A stretch of 64,000 nt of DNA from Polynucleobacter sp. AP-Titi-500A-B4 (GCF_018688095.1 NZ_CP061311.1:494861-558860); one strand, 5' to 3'. Counted from the stretch's first letter, positions 7,541-15,876 are shown. Notes: a model not told the origin generated them from the letters alone. Numbers and translations are program-made.

Positions 7541-8551
7541 GTGAATTTGTCCTATCAAAAGATGGTTAAGTTAGCTTCATCAGGTTTGCAGGCGGCAGGC
7601 ATTGGAGAAAAAGCCGCTTATGAGACTGCGCAATTTTTAGCGCTTGCTGAACTGGATGGCTTGGCATCTCATGGACTTGCGCGTGTTTCTCAATATGCGG
7701 GGCATGCTAAAAATGGCCGCATAGAGTTATCACCAAAAATTAAAGTACGCCCATTTAAAACCTCTGCCGCTTTAGTAGACGCTTGTGATGGTCTTGCCTT
7801 TCCAGCGCTACGATTTGCTACTGACTTATCTGTGAATCTGGCATCTAAGACGGGCGTTGGACTGGTCGCAGTTACCAACAGCCATCACTTTGGAGTTGCA
7901 GGGCACTTTGCTGAAGCCGCAGCGCGTGCCGGTTATATCTCTTTATTGTTTGGCAATACACCAGCAGCAATGCCGATGGTTGGTGGCAGCAAAGCCCTTT
8001 TTGGTACGAATCCTCTGGCTGCTGCGTTTCCTGTGGCAAATCACGATCCGATGGTGATTGATATGTCCTTATCGGCTGTGGCTAGGGGTAAGTTATTGGT
8101 TGCGGCGAAAAAGGGAGAGTCTATTCCAGAAGGTTGGGCATTAACTGCTGATGGCAAGCCAACCACTGATCCCAATGAAGGACTCAAGGGCTTAATGGTT
8201 CCGCTTGGTGGCGATAAGGGGGCTTTGCTTGCTCTCATTATTGAGTTGCTAGTTGTCGGTCTATCGGGAAGTCGATTCTCTTATGAAGCAGATTCTTTTT
8301 TTGATGCCAAGGGCAATCGTCCTCGCATCGGACAGCTTTTGCTAACCATCGATCCAGGTTTGGCGGGTAGCCAAGTGTTTGCAAGTAGGATGCAAGAGTT
8401 CTTAAAAACCTTGGCATCTGACTCTGGAACCCGAGTTCCCGGACAAAGACGTTTTAAACAGCGTGCATCAGGCTTTAAAGAGGGCGTCAACGTTTCTGAT
8501 GTGGTTATAGAAGAAATTCAGGCTGGTATTCGCCAGTCATGGGGTGTTTAG
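7541..8551 (+). CDS. comC: Malate/L-lactate dehydrogenase-family protein, probable (R)-sulfolactate dehydrogenase
   Basis: This 336-aa NAD(P)-dependent enzyme of the LDH2/MDH2 family shows NSHHFGVAGHFAEAA (near residue 110, with the catalytic His), GTNPLAAAFP, DMSLSAVARGKL and a GWALTADGKPTTDP loop. ComC interconverts (R)-sulfolactate and sulfopyruvate; it is known from coenzyme M biosynthesis and, in bacteria, from sulfolactate catabolism. Here it would act after SlcC to deliver the (R) enantiomer to SuyAB. The start is GTG at 7541, with AGGAG inside the end of slcC as ribosome site. It is one base from slcC and 30 bases from suyA, in an evident operon. Confidence 0.78.
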   Translation: MNLSYQKMVKLASSGLQAAGIGEKAAYETAQFLALAELDGLASHGLARVSQYAGHAKNGRIELSPKIKVRPFKTSAALVDACDGLAFPALRFATDLSVNLASKTGVGLVAVTNSHHFGVAGHFAEAAARAGYISLLFGNTPAAMPMVGGSKALFGTNPLAAAFPVANHDPMVIDMSLSAVARGKLLVAAKKGESIPEGWALTADGKPTTDPNEGLKGLMVPLGGDKGALLALIIELLVVGLSGSRFSYEADSFFDAKGNRPRIGQLLLTIDPGLAGSQVFASRMQEFLKTLASDSGTRVPGQRRFKQRASGFKEGVNVSDVVIEEIQAGIRQSWGV

Positions 8552-8581
8552 TAGTTAAACAAGATTAAAGAGGAGAAGGTA

Positions 8582-8863
8582 ATGATCCATTTTGTCGTGC
8601 ATGAGCCAGGAGATGGCGTAGGCGTAGTAGTAGTTGAAGGTGTGAAAGCCGGAGATGATTTGATTGGTTGGGTGATGGATGGAGATTTAACTCTCAATAT
8701 GAAGTCTGAGAGTGATATTCCAATTGGTCACAAAATTTCTTTGAATGAATTTAAGCCAGGCGATACGGTCATGAAGTATGGCGTTGATATTGGCAAAGTA
8801 GTTGCTCCCATCAAAAAAGGTGAGCATCTCCACGTTCAGAACGTAAAAACTAAGCGCTGGTAA
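8582..8863 (+). CDS. suyA: (2R)-sulfolactate sulfo-lyase, alpha (small) subunit
   Basis: This 93-aa protein is the small SAF-domain subunit of a UxaA (altronate dehydratase)-family lyase. It carries the SuyA pattern IHEPGD-like start (VVHEPGDGVGVVVVEGVKAGD), DIPIGHKISL, VMKYGVDIGKVVAPI and KKGEHLHVQNVKTKRW at the C-terminus. SuyAB cleaves (R)-sulfolactate to pyruvate and sulfite in the cytoplasm. A strong ribosome site (AGAGGAGAAGG) lies before the ATG. Size, sequence and the partner suyB 40 bases downstream all agree, so this is one of the firmest anchors for assigning the cluster to sulfolactate. Confidence 0.9.
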   Translation: MIHFVVHEPGDGVGVVVVEGVKAGDDLIGWVMDGDLTLNMKSESDIPIGHKISLNEFKPGDTVMKYGVDIGKVVAPIKKGEHLHVQNVKTKRW

Positions 8864-8902
8864 TCCAGGCCCTTATTCACACATTCATTGAGAAAGAAAA
8901 AA

Positions 8903-10075
8903 ATGATTAATTTGAAAGACGCGACCTTTATGGGTTACCGCCGTGAGAACGGCCGCATGGGTATTCGTAACCACGTGCTGATTTTGCCTTTGGATGACTT
9001 GTCGAATGCCGCTTGTGAAGCAGTGGCAAACAACATCAAGGGAACCCAAGCTATTCCTCACTCCTATGGACGCTTGCAGTTCGGTGCTGACTTGGAATTG
9101 CATTTCCGTACATTGATCGGTACTGGTTCTAATCCAAACGTTGCTGCGGTAGTAGTGATCGGTATTGAGCCACAGTGGACCAAAATTGTGGTTGATGGCA
9201 TTAAAGCTTCAGGCAAACTAGTTGAAGGTTTTTGGATTGAGGGCAATGGCGATACTGCTACGATTGCCTCAGCCAGTAAAGCTGCATATGCAATGATGAA
9301 GCATGCGTCAAAGCAGAAACGTGTTAAAGCACCGTTGTCCGAGCTTTGGGTATCTACGAAGTGTGGTGAGTCTGACACTACCTCCGGTTGCGGTGCAAAC
9401 CCAACGGTTGGTGATGCATTTGACAAGCTCTACGGAATTGGCTCTACCTTGGTATTTGGTGAGACTACTGAGTTAACTGGTGGTGAGCATTTAGTAGAAG
9501 CTCGTTGCCGCACTCCAGAGGTGAAGAAAAAGTTCCGCGAAATGTTTGATCGCTATCAGGATGTGATTGAGCGTCATAAGACCAGTGACTTATCTGACTC
9601 GCAGCCAACCAAAGGCAATATTGCTGGTGGTTTGACCACGATCGAAGAAAAAGCTTTAGGTAATATTCAGAAAATCGGTAAGAAATGTATCGTTGATAGC
9701 GTCTTGGATAAGGGCGAAGAGCCAAAGATTCCAGGTTTGCACTTTATGGACTCCTCTTCAGCTGCAGCTGAGATGGTGACTTTGTGTGCTGCTGCTGGAT
9801 TTGCCGCTCACTTCTTCCCAACAGGTCAAGGGAATGTAATCGGTAATGCGATTCTTCCGGTGATCAAGATCTGCGCTAATCCAAAAACAGTTCGTACAAT
9901 GGGTGAGCACATTGACGTTGATGTGTCAGGTCTTTTGCGTCGCGAAGAGAATATGGATCAGGCTGGTGATAAGTTATTAGAGTGCCTCTTGCGCACTGCT
10001 GATGGCGAATTGACTGCCTCTGAAATTCTCGGTCACCGCGAATTCGTATTAACCCGTTTATACGAGTCAGCGTAA
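8903..10075 (+). CDS. suyB: (2R)-sulfolactate sulfo-lyase, beta (large) subunit
   Basis: This 390-aa large subunit belongs to the UxaA/altronate dehydratase family. The opening FMGYRRENGRMGIRNHVLI is characteristic, as is the cysteine-rich KCGESDTTSGCGANPTVGDA near residue 156, probably metal-binding. The ATG at 8903 is preferred over an in-frame TTG at 8888, because GAGAAAG lies just before it and the family starts near this Met. With SuyA it releases sulfite from sulfolactate. UxaA relatives act on altronate or galactarate, but the paired 93-aa SuyA and the two adjacent dehydrogenases make sulfolactate by far the best fit. A GntR regulator starts 10 bases after the stop. Confidence 0.9.
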   Translation: MINLKDATFMGYRRENGRMGIRNHVLILPLDDLSNAACEAVANNIKGTQAIPHSYGRLQFGADLELHFRTLIGTGSNPNVAAVVVIGIEPQWTKIVVDGIKASGKLVEGFWIEGNGDTATIASASKAAYAMMKHASKQKRVKAPLSELWVSTKCGESDTTSGCGANPTVGDAFDKLYGIGSTLVFGETTELTGGEHLVEARCRTPEVKKKFREMFDRYQDVIERHKTSDLSDSQPTKGNIAGGLTTIEEKALGNIQKIGKKCIVDSVLDKGEEPKIPGLHFMDSSSAAAEMVTLCAAAGFAAHFFPTGQGNVIGNAILPVIKICANPKTVRTMGEHIDVDVSGLLRREENMDQAGDKLLECLLRTADGELTASEILGHREFVLTRLYESA

Positions 10076-10085
10076 GTCTTAAAGC

Positions 10086-10805
10086 ATGAAATCCCTGACT
10101 GCTTATCAAGAAGTAAAGCAAAAGATCACCGAAGATCTGGTCAGGGGTCGTTATCCTATGGGGCAGGCATTGCCTGCCGAAAAGGATTTATCAAAAGAGT
10201 TAGATGTATCTATAGGAACCCTGCGCAAAGCGGTGGATGAGTTGGTTGCTGAAGGCATTGTGGTTCGTCGCCAAGGCAGGGGTACCTATGTTGCTGAGCA
10301 TGACCTCAAGCGTTTGCTCTATTACTTTTTCCACGTTGTCAAACATGATGCCGACAAAAAAGTTAACCCAAGGGTTGAGCTGGTTTCGTTGACCAGTGCC
10401 GTTGCAAACAAGGAAGAGGCTAGTAAGCTCGAGATTAAAGAAGGTGCCGCAGTATGGCGCCTCGTCAACTGCCTTTATCTAGATGATAAATGCGTCATGA
10501 TTGATCAGATCACGCTTGATAAAAAGCGTTTTCAAAAACTGAACCGAGCTGATTACATTAATCGCGAGGGCAGCATTTACCAGTTGTACCAAATGAAATA
10601 TGGACAGACCGTGGTTCGAAGTAGCGAGCGCTTACGTGCAGGCCTTGCTGGTAAGCAATTTTCGGAGTGGCTGGGCGTAAAGCCCGATTCACCAGTTTTG
10701 ATTATCAGAAGGGTTGCGCTGGGCATTCAGGATGAGCCCTTGGAGTGGCGAGTCTCTACACTCAATACCAATCAACACGAATACTTTAGTGAGTTGGTAG
10801 TTTAG
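10086..10805 (+). CDS. suyR: GntR/HutC-family transcriptional regulator with UTRA domain
   Basis: This 239-aa protein has an N-terminal winged helix-turn-helix (residues about 5-75), visible as GQALPAEKDLSKELDVSIGTLRKA followed by RRQGRGTYVAEH. A C-terminal UTRA effector domain ends in LEWRVSTLNTNQHEYFSELV. UTRA regulators are usually repressors released by a pathway substrate or intermediate. It lies 10 bases after suyB and 6 before the exporter gene, so it is probably co-transcribed and controls its own cluster, perhaps through the 33-nt inverted repeat at 6532-6564. The name suyR reflects this context only; the effector (sulfolactate or sulfopyruvate) is an inference. Confidence 0.8.
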   Translation: MKSLTAYQEVKQKITEDLVRGRYPMGQALPAEKDLSKELDVSIGTLRKAVDELVAEGIVVRRQGRGTYVAEHDLKRLLYYFFHVVKHDADKKVNPRVELVSLTSAVANKEEASKLEIKEGAAVWRLVNCLYLDDKCVMIDQITLDKKRFQKLNRADYINREGSIYQLYQMKYGQTVVRSSERLRAGLAGKQFSEWLGVKPDSPVLIIRRVALGIQDEPLEWRVSTLNTNQHEYFSELVV

Positions 10806-10811
10806 CGTTAT

Positions 10812-11804
10812 ATGTACGGCACTACTAAGCGCAATTTACCGGGGCTATTGGTCTGTTTGGTAATCGCCATGTCCACTAGTTTTCTTTCAGAAAATTATGG
10901 TGGACCCCAACTGTTATATGCGCTGTTATTGGGCCTATCGCTCCACTTTCTTTATCTAAACGAGGCTGTAAAACCAGGGATAGATTTTTGCGCAAAAACT
11001 ATTCTGCGTTTAGGGGTTGCATTTTTGGGTATTCGAATCACCTTCGCAGATATTAGTGCGATTGGTCTGAATACTGGATTTATGGTGATTGTTGCTGTTG
11101 CATTAACTGTTTGCTTAGGGTTTGTTCTGGCAAAGTTTTTAAAGTTATCGCCAGACTTTGGATTGATAGCAGGCGGATCAGTTGGAATATGTGGTGCATC
11201 TGCTGCGCTTGCCGTTGCCTCCGTATTACCCAAGTCGAAAGAAAACGAGCAATTTACTTTATTGGTGGTTGTTGGCGTTACTGTGCTGTCAACGATTGCA
11301 ATGGTGACCTATCCTTTTGCATTGCAGATGCTCGATATTGGCGCTCTTTCAGCTGGAATTTTTATCGGCGCAACTATTCATGATGTGGCACAAGTGGTGG
11401 CTGCGGGAATGCTTTTTGGCCCCGAGGCGGGAGATGTTGCTACTGTAGTGAAGCTATTTAGAGTGGCTCTTTTGCTACCAGTAGTTTTAGTCATCTCGAT
11501 TTTCTTTGGCGCACAAAAAACTACCAGTACTTTAGGGTGGAGTAGCTTACGATTGATTCCCACATTCTTATTGGGCTTTGTCGCCCTATCTATTGTGGCA
11601 TCGATGCAGATTTTGCCAACTTCGATTACCCATCAAATTGGTGGTTTATCACGTTGGATGTTGGTAATTGCTATTGCAGCAGCGGGATTAAAAACCAATT
11701 TTCAGGAATTGGCCAAACTAGGTTGGCAGCCAGTACTCATGTTGGTAGTTGAAACCCTATTTATTGCTATTTTTGGACTTGTATTTATTTTGTACGCATC
11801 CTAG
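10812..11804 (+). CDS. suyZ: YeiH/UPF0324-family membrane protein, probable SuyZ sulfate exporter
   Basis: This 330-aa polytopic membrane protein of about ten hydrophobic segments belongs to the YeiH (UPF0324, PSE) family. It shows AGGSVGICGASAALAVASVLP in the middle and GATIHDVAQVVAAG, both family hallmarks, near residues 118 and 187. Genes of this family (SuyZ) accompany sulfonate-degradation clusters and are proposed to export sulfate or sulfite. Here it would clear the sulfur end product made by SuyAB and the sulfite dehydrogenase encoded next. It starts 6 bases after the regulator gene. Function in the family rests mostly on genetic context, so the transported ion is not certain. Confidence 0.75.
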   Translation: MYGTTKRNLPGLLVCLVIAMSTSFLSENYGGPQLLYALLLGLSLHFLYLNEAVKPGIDFCAKTILRLGVAFLGIRITFADISAIGLNTGFMVIVAVALTVCLGFVLAKFLKLSPDFGLIAGGSVGICGASAALAVASVLPKSKENEQFTLLVVVGVTVLSTIAMVTYPFALQMLDIGALSAGIFIGATIHDVAQVVAAGMLFGPEAGDVATVVKLFRVALLLPVVLVISIFFGAQKTTSTLGWSSLRLIPTFLLGFVALSIVASMQILPTSITHQIGGLSRWMLVIAIAAAGLKTNFQELAKLGWQPVLMLVVETLFIAIFGLVFILYAS

Positions 11805-11890
11805 AGTTAAAAATAGCAATTCTTTTTGTATTGGCTGTATGCTAGAAAAAATATACGCTAATTAGTTAGCAAAATGGAGGCAAAGTATTT

Positions 11891-13150
11891 ATGTCTAAGA
11901 AAGATGTATTTTCTAATCGCCGTCAATTCTTAAAATCATCGATTGTTGCTGGCGCTGGCGTTGGCGGCGTAATGGGTGCCTCTTCTGCCTCCGCTCAAAA
12001 CCAAGGGGGTGGTTTTTTAGAGATTGATCCTTGGACTAAAACCCAGGGATCAACTTTTGTAAATCCCCCTTATGGTTTGCCATCGAAATATGAAAAGAAT
12101 GTGGTGCGATTGCTTCCTTCGCCGGCACCAACCTTCCTAACGGGCTCAAGAACTCCTCTGCAAAGTTTGCATGGAATTATTACTCCAAACGGCTTAGTTT
12201 TTGAGCGTCATCATGCTGGCGTTCCTGACATCAATCCAGATCTACATAAATTGGTAATTCATGGAATGGTCGATCGCCCAATGATCTTTACGATGGATGA
12301 AATTGCGCGCTTTCCATCCGAGTCTAGAATTTATTTTCTAGAATGCTCTGGCAATAGTGCCGCTGAGCTTAAAAAGGCGAGCAATCAAACAGTGCAGCAA
12401 ATTCATGGATTAGTCTCTTGTTGCGAGTGGACCGGCGTTCGCTTGTCGACTATTTTGCAAGAATGCGGCGTCCAGCCTGGAGCCAAGTGGGCTTTAGCGG
12501 AGGGAGCTGATGGTGCCGCGATGACTCGAAGCATTCCAATGAATAAGATGATGGATGATGCCTTATTGGTCTACGCTCAAAATGGTGAGATGTTGCGTGC
12601 TGAACAGGGCTATCCTTTGCGATTATTTTTGCCGGGCTATGAAGGCAATATGAGTATTAAGTGGCTTCGAAGAATCAAGTTGGGCACTGAGCCTTGGCAA
12701 ACCCGTGAAGAGACTTCTGCATATACCGACCTTCGATCTGATGGTAAGGCATTGCAATTTACTTTCGCCATGGAAGTGAAGTCTGTCATTACCCAACCCT
12801 CAGGATTGATGAAGCTTAAATCCAAAGGTTTTTGTGAAATCTCGGGTTTTGCTTGGTCTGGTAATGGCAAGATTCGACGTGTTGAGGTTTCAACAGATGG
12901 TGGCAAATCCTGGGGGGAGGCGGTACTTCAGGAGCCGGTGATGGATAAATCTTTGGTACGGTTTCGCTTTCCTTGGGTATGGGATGGAGCGCCAGCAACT
13001 TTAATGAGCAGGGCAGTTGATTCAAGTGGTGAAATGCAACCTACGATGGATGCTGTAATCAAGGCTAAGAGCGCAAATACTTTTTATCACAATAACGCCA
13101 TACAACCATGGCGTGTAGCCGCTAATGGGGAGGTTACTAATGGTCGCTAA
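11891..13150 (+). CDS. SoxC-like molybdenum sulfite dehydrogenase catalytic subunit
   Basis: This 419-aa protein of the sulfite oxidase family carries a twin-arginine signal (NRRQFLKSSIVAGAG) for export in folded form. The molybdopterin-binding domain contains the Mo-ligand cysteine region YFLECSGNSAAEL (near residue 153). The C-terminal dimerisation domain (from about residue 300) has the family's VEVSTDGGKSWGEA. It resembles SoxC of the Sox system and SorA sulfite dehydrogenases. No soxXYZAB genes are in the window, and it follows the sulfite-producing suyAB cluster, so oxidation of sulfite to sulfate in the periplasm is the likeliest job. A strong GGAGG site lies before the ATG. The cytochrome gene overlaps its end. 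Confidence 0.82.
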   Translation: MSKKDVFSNRRQFLKSSIVAGAGVGGVMGASSASAQNQGGGFLEIDPWTKTQGSTFVNPPYGLPSKYEKNVVRLLPSPAPTFLTGSRTPLQSLHGIITPNGLVFERHHAGVPDINPDLHKLVIHGMVDRPMIFTMDEIARFPSESRIYFLECSGNSAAELKKASNQTVQQIHGLVSCCEWTGVRLSTILQECGVQPGAKWALAEGADGAAMTRSIPMNKMMDDALLVYAQNGEMLRAEQGYPLRLFLPGYEGNMSIKWLRRIKLGTEPWQTREETSAYTDLRSDGKALQFTFAMEVKSVITQPSGLMKLKSKGFCEISGFAWSGNGKIRRVEVSTDGGKSWGEAVLQEPVMDKSLVRFRFPWVWDGAPATLMSRAVDSSGEMQPTMDAVIKAKSANTFYHNNAIQPWRVAANGEVTNGR

Positions 13151-13676
13151 TAGATCCTCCATCGTATGCTTTGTCGTAGTCACCATTGGCATGATGCTTG
13201 GCTGTACATCGGGTTATCAAATGCAAGGACCAGTAGGCCTTGGCAAGCCTATTTCTGAAAATCAAATTCGAGCGTGGAATATTGATGTTGGTCCAAGTGG
13301 GGCAGGTCTTCCTCCTGGTTCGGGCACTGCTATTGCTGGAGAAAAGCTATATCAGCAACAGTGTGCATCCTGCCATGGGGATCAAGGACAAGGCGGACCC
13401 GCTAATCGTCTTGTGGGTGGCGGCGCTTTAAATACGGATAAGCCCGTAAAGACCGTGGGAAGTTTTTGGCCTTACTCAACTACTATTTTTGACTATGTCA
13501 AAAGAGCAATGCCACATCAAGCACCGCAATCTTTAACTGATGACCAGGTTTATGCAGCCACCGCTTATATTCTTTATCTCAATAAGATTATTGCAAAAGA
13601 TGCGGTGATGGATGCCAGGACTCTACCTTTAGTAAAAATGCCAAATAGAGATGGGTTTATTTCAGTGGAGCGTTGA
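13140..13676 (+). CDS. Monoheme cytochrome c, SoxD/SorB-like electron acceptor of the sulfite dehydrogenase
   Basis: This c-type cytochrome of 178 aa starts at the ATG at 13140; an in-frame ATG at 13125 lies deeper in the preceding gene. A hydrophobic leader ends in the lipobox-like MMLGC, so it may be a lipoprotein. One heme site, CASCHGDQG, is present. The sequence after it (GSFWPYSTTIFDYVKRAMP, then AATAYILYLN and MPNRDGF) matches the N-terminal heme domain of SoxD. Classical SoxD has two heme domains; this one stops after the first. It overlaps the SoxC-like gene, implying a two-subunit enzyme that passes electrons from sulfite to the respiratory chain. Confidence 0.85.
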   Translation: MVANRSSIVCFVVVTIGMMLGCTSGYQMQGPVGLGKPISENQIRAWNIDVGPSGAGLPPGSGTAIAGEKLYQQQCASCHGDQGQGGPANRLVGGGALNTDKPVKTVGSFWPYSTTIFDYVKRAMPHQAPQSLTDDQVYAATAYILYLNKIIAKDAVMDARTLPLVKMPNRDGFISVER

Positions 13677-13690
13677 ACATCGAGGATGGT

Positions 13691-13855
13691 TTAAGCAAAA
13701 GAGTCTGAGAACTCTTCCATTTTGATGGTGGTCATCAAAAAGAGAATGCGTCTTTGAAAACTCTTGCGCTCTTCCACTTGGTCATGCGGTAGGCGGTCAT
13801 GCTCTCTCAAGAGACTGGTAATAATAGGGTTGTAGTGCTCACGTACGGGTGACAT
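13691..13855 (-). CDS. Small hypothetical protein, 54 aa
   Basis: This is a short open frame on the minus strand between the cytochrome gene and fpr. It begins MSPVREHYNPII and ends MEEFSDSFA, with a good ribosome site (AAGGA, 7 bases before the ATG). The product is charged, with no signal peptide, membrane segment or known motif, and is predicted to be largely helical in its middle (VEERKSFQRRILFLM). The length, start context and lack of any competing frame argue that it is real. It could be a small regulator or protein-binding factor, but the function is unknown. AT-rich DNA of about 110 bases separates it from the end of fpr and may hold its promoter. Confidence 0.55.
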   Translation of the reverse strand: MSPVREHYNPIITSLLREHDRLPHDQVEERKSFQRRILFLMTTIKMEEFSDSFA

Positions 13856-13967
13856 TCAAGTTCCTTGATAAATATCCTGTTAAGAAGAATTTACCAAGAC
13901 ATCTATATACCTACAAGAAATATATAGAGATATCTAAATTACTTTTGGGTATATACAGAGAGTGTGA

Positions 13968-14744
13968 TTATTTCTCTACAAATGCACGTTCAAAGACGTA
14001 GTCACCCAATTGGCCAAGGCTCGGAGATACTTTGAAGCCCTTAGCATCCAACATCTCTGCGGTCTCTTTGAGCATGGATGGGCTACCGCAAATCATGGCG
14101 CGATCAACGGCTGGATCAAGTGGCGGCAAACCAATATCTTTAAAGAGTTGACCGGATTCAATAGCGGTTGTGAGGCGACCGGTGTGCTTAAATGCTTCGC
14201 GAGTCACTGTTGGGTAGTAAATGAGTTTTTCACGAATCAATTCACCAAGGTATTCATCTTGAGTGAGTTCATTTTTGATGTAGTCACCGTAAGCGAGCTC
14301 ACTCACTAAGCGCACCCCGTGAATCAAAACAACTTTCTCAAACTTTTCATAAGTCTCCGGGTCACGAATAATACTCATGAATGGAGCTAAACCAGTGCCG
14401 GTGCTAAATAGATAGAGGTGCTTGCCTGGATTTAAGTCATCCAATACTAATGTGCCAACAGACTTTTCGCTAACCAAAATAGGATCGCCAACTTGAATCT
14501 TTTGTAAACGTGATGTCAGCGGACCATCTTGAACCTTAATGCTCAAGAATTCCAAATGTTCTTCGTAATTGGGGCTTGCAACGCTGTATGCGCGTACTAG
14601 TGGCTTGCCTTCGACTTCAAGGCCAATCATTAAGAAGTGACCGCTACGAAAACGTAGTCCTTTATTGCGGGTAGTAGTGAAGCTAAAGAGTGTGTCGTTC
14701 CAGTGGTGAACAGTGAGAACGGTTTCAGTATTGTATGCGGCCAT
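13968..14744 (-). CDS. fpr: Ferredoxin/flavodoxin-NADP+ reductase
   Basis: This 258-aa flavoenzyme of the bacterial FPR type has an FAD-binding RAYSVASPNYEE near residue 54, the NADP site STGTGLAPFMSIIRD near residue 111 and the characteristic C-terminus GDYVFERAFVEK. It exchanges electrons between NADPH and ferredoxin or flavodoxin in the cytoplasm, supplying iron-sulfur and oxidative-stress enzymes. It is transcribed divergently from dsbB, with 160 bases between them. Nothing ties it directly to the sulfolactate cluster next door. The length and all key motifs are normal for the family. Confidence 0.92.
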   Translation of the reverse strand: MAAYNTETVLTVHHWNDTLFSFTTTRNKGLRFRSGHFLMIGLEVEGKPLVRAYSVASPNYEEHLEFLSIKVQDGPLTSRLQKIQVGDPILVSEKSVGTLVLDDLNPGKHLYLFSTGTGLAPFMSIIRDPETYEKFEKVVLIHGVRLVSELAYGDYIKNELTQDEYLGELIREKLIYYPTVTREAFKHTGRLTTAIESGQLFKDIGLPPLDPAVDRAMICGSPSMLKETAEMLDAKGFKVSPSLGQLGDYVFERAFVEK

Positions 14745-14844
14745 AAATGCTTGTAAATAAAAGGCAAAGTTTTAAAGAATGATTAATTATCCCATTCTCG
14801 ACGGTCTAAATCTGCGGTAATTTGCTGATAAACAGGACTAAGTT

Positions 14845-14858
14845 GTGATATGCATCAA
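14845..14858. promoter_or_regulatory. FNR/CRP-like half-symmetric site upstream of dsbB
   Basis: GTGATATGCATCAA differs from the FNR/Anr consensus TTGAT-N4-ATCAA at one arm position. It lies between fpr and dsbB, about 47 bases before the dsbB ATG. One such site can arise by chance, so regulator and function are uncertain. Confidence 0.25.
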
Positions 14859-14904
14859 ATTTTTGGTAATAAGGATTGGCTTATATGAGATCGGATAACA
14901 GGCT

Positions 14905-15396
14905 ATGATCATTTTTATGAGTTCAGCACGCTATTTATATCTCTCTCTATTTAGTCTTGGACTGGTTATTTTTGCAGTCCTTTTGCAACAGACCGGCTAT
15001 CGAGGGGTCAGTTTTTTGCCATGTCCCTTATGTATTTTGCAAAGGGTCGGTTATTTGGGAGTCACCATTTTTTGCTTTTTGGCTGTGGGCATTGCTCCAT
15101 TGCGGAGATTCTTCCATGTTCTAGCGCTGTTATCGGCGACATATGGTGTTTCAGTAGCAGGGCGCCAAGTTTGGCTTTTATCTCACCCCGAAACCTCTTG
15201 TGGGATTGATCCTTTGGAGGTTTGGATTAATCAATTTCAACTTTCCCAAAGCGTCTCTTGGTTGTTTAAGGCTGATGGGCTTTGTTCTGCGCAACTGCCC
15301 GCTATTTTGGGCCTTCAAGTGCCGGAATGGTCCTTATTTTGGTTTTCAGTACTTTTCTTGATCTTATTAGCCACTCTATTCAAGAAAAAGCCCTAA
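14905..15396 (+). CDS. dsbB: Disulfide bond formation protein B
   Basis: This inner-membrane quinone-linked oxidase reoxidises DsbA. The 163-aa protein has four hydrophobic segments. The first periplasmic loop carries the CxxC pair CPLC (near residue 38), and the second loop holds Cys in TSCGIDP and LCSAQLP for disulfide exchange. An alternative start is the second Met at 14917, which has less leader. It is transcribed away from fpr. The sequence is standard for the family in length and motif order. Confidence 0.9.
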   Translation: MIIFMSSARYLYLSLFSLGLVIFAVLLQQTGYRGVSFLPCPLCILQRVGYLGVTIFCFLAVGIAPLRRFFHVLALLSATYGVSVAGRQVWLLSHPETSCGIDPLEVWINQFQLSQSVSWLFKADGLCSAQLPAILGLQVPEWSLFWFSVLFLILLATLFKKKP

Positions 15397-15512
15397 TTTT
15401 GGCTGCCCAGGTTATCTATATACCTAAAAGTACTTAAGGTATGAAAAGTAATTCTTTTACTTATATAAGGAGCATCCGTAAGATCGAAGTTCATCAGGAT
15501 TAAGGGTCTTAT

Positions 15513-15833
15513 ATGACACATTTTCAGGGCAACTCACAAACTATCGGTAAATCACCACTGATTCATTTAAATCAGGAAGTAGGCTCCCGCAAGCAAGTGA
15601 GCTCGTCATTATTTACTGCTGCACAAGTCATTATTGGTATTGCACTCATTGCCTTGTCTACTCATCTTGCATTGCAGGCTGAGACTTATCTTGAGATCCT
15701 GAATCAAAGTGGGTTAAATGAATATCATGCATTTGCTCTGCTGGTATGTTTTAGTTTCATTGCAGGCGTTTTGTTGATTGCTCAACAAGTGCTAAAGCAT
15801 GACACACAATTTGATGAGTTCTCTACTTACTGA
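15513..15833 (+). CDS. Small inner-membrane protein of unknown function
   Basis: This 106-aa protein is not recognised. After a polar N-terminus (about 30 residues) it has two hydrophobic helices, around residues 34-55 (AAQVIIGIALIALSTHLAL) and 71-88 (AFALLVCFSFIAGVLLIA), and a short charged tail. It stands alone between dsbB and the lysS terminator, with its own leader of about 115 bases. No catalytic motif is visible. Codon use looks like that of its neighbours, so it is probably a native gene. The function cannot be assigned. Confidence 0.65.
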   Translation: MTHFQGNSQTIGKSPLIHLNQEVGSRKQVSSSLFTAAQVIIGIALIALSTHLALQAETYLEILNQSGLNEYHAFALLVCFSFIAGVLLIAQQVLKHDTQFDEFSTY

Positions 15834-15850
15834 GGATACTTTTTGAAAAC

Positions 15851-15876
15851 AAAAGGCACCCTAGGGTGCCTTTTTT
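15851..15876. terminator. Bidirectional rho-independent terminator
   Basis: A perfect palindrome GGCACC-CTAG-GGTGCC (15855-15870) is flanked by AAAA on the left and TTTTTT on the right. It can stop both the small membrane-protein transcript and the convergent prfB-lysS transcript. Confidence 0.85.

Noticed and set aside
13901..15430. Shared 12-nt motif ATCTATATACCT at 13901-13912 and 15414-15425 and an 8-bp inverted partner at 13948-13955
   Set aside because: It lies in AT-rich intergenic DNA, where such matches arise easily; no further copies or clear spacing rule were seen.
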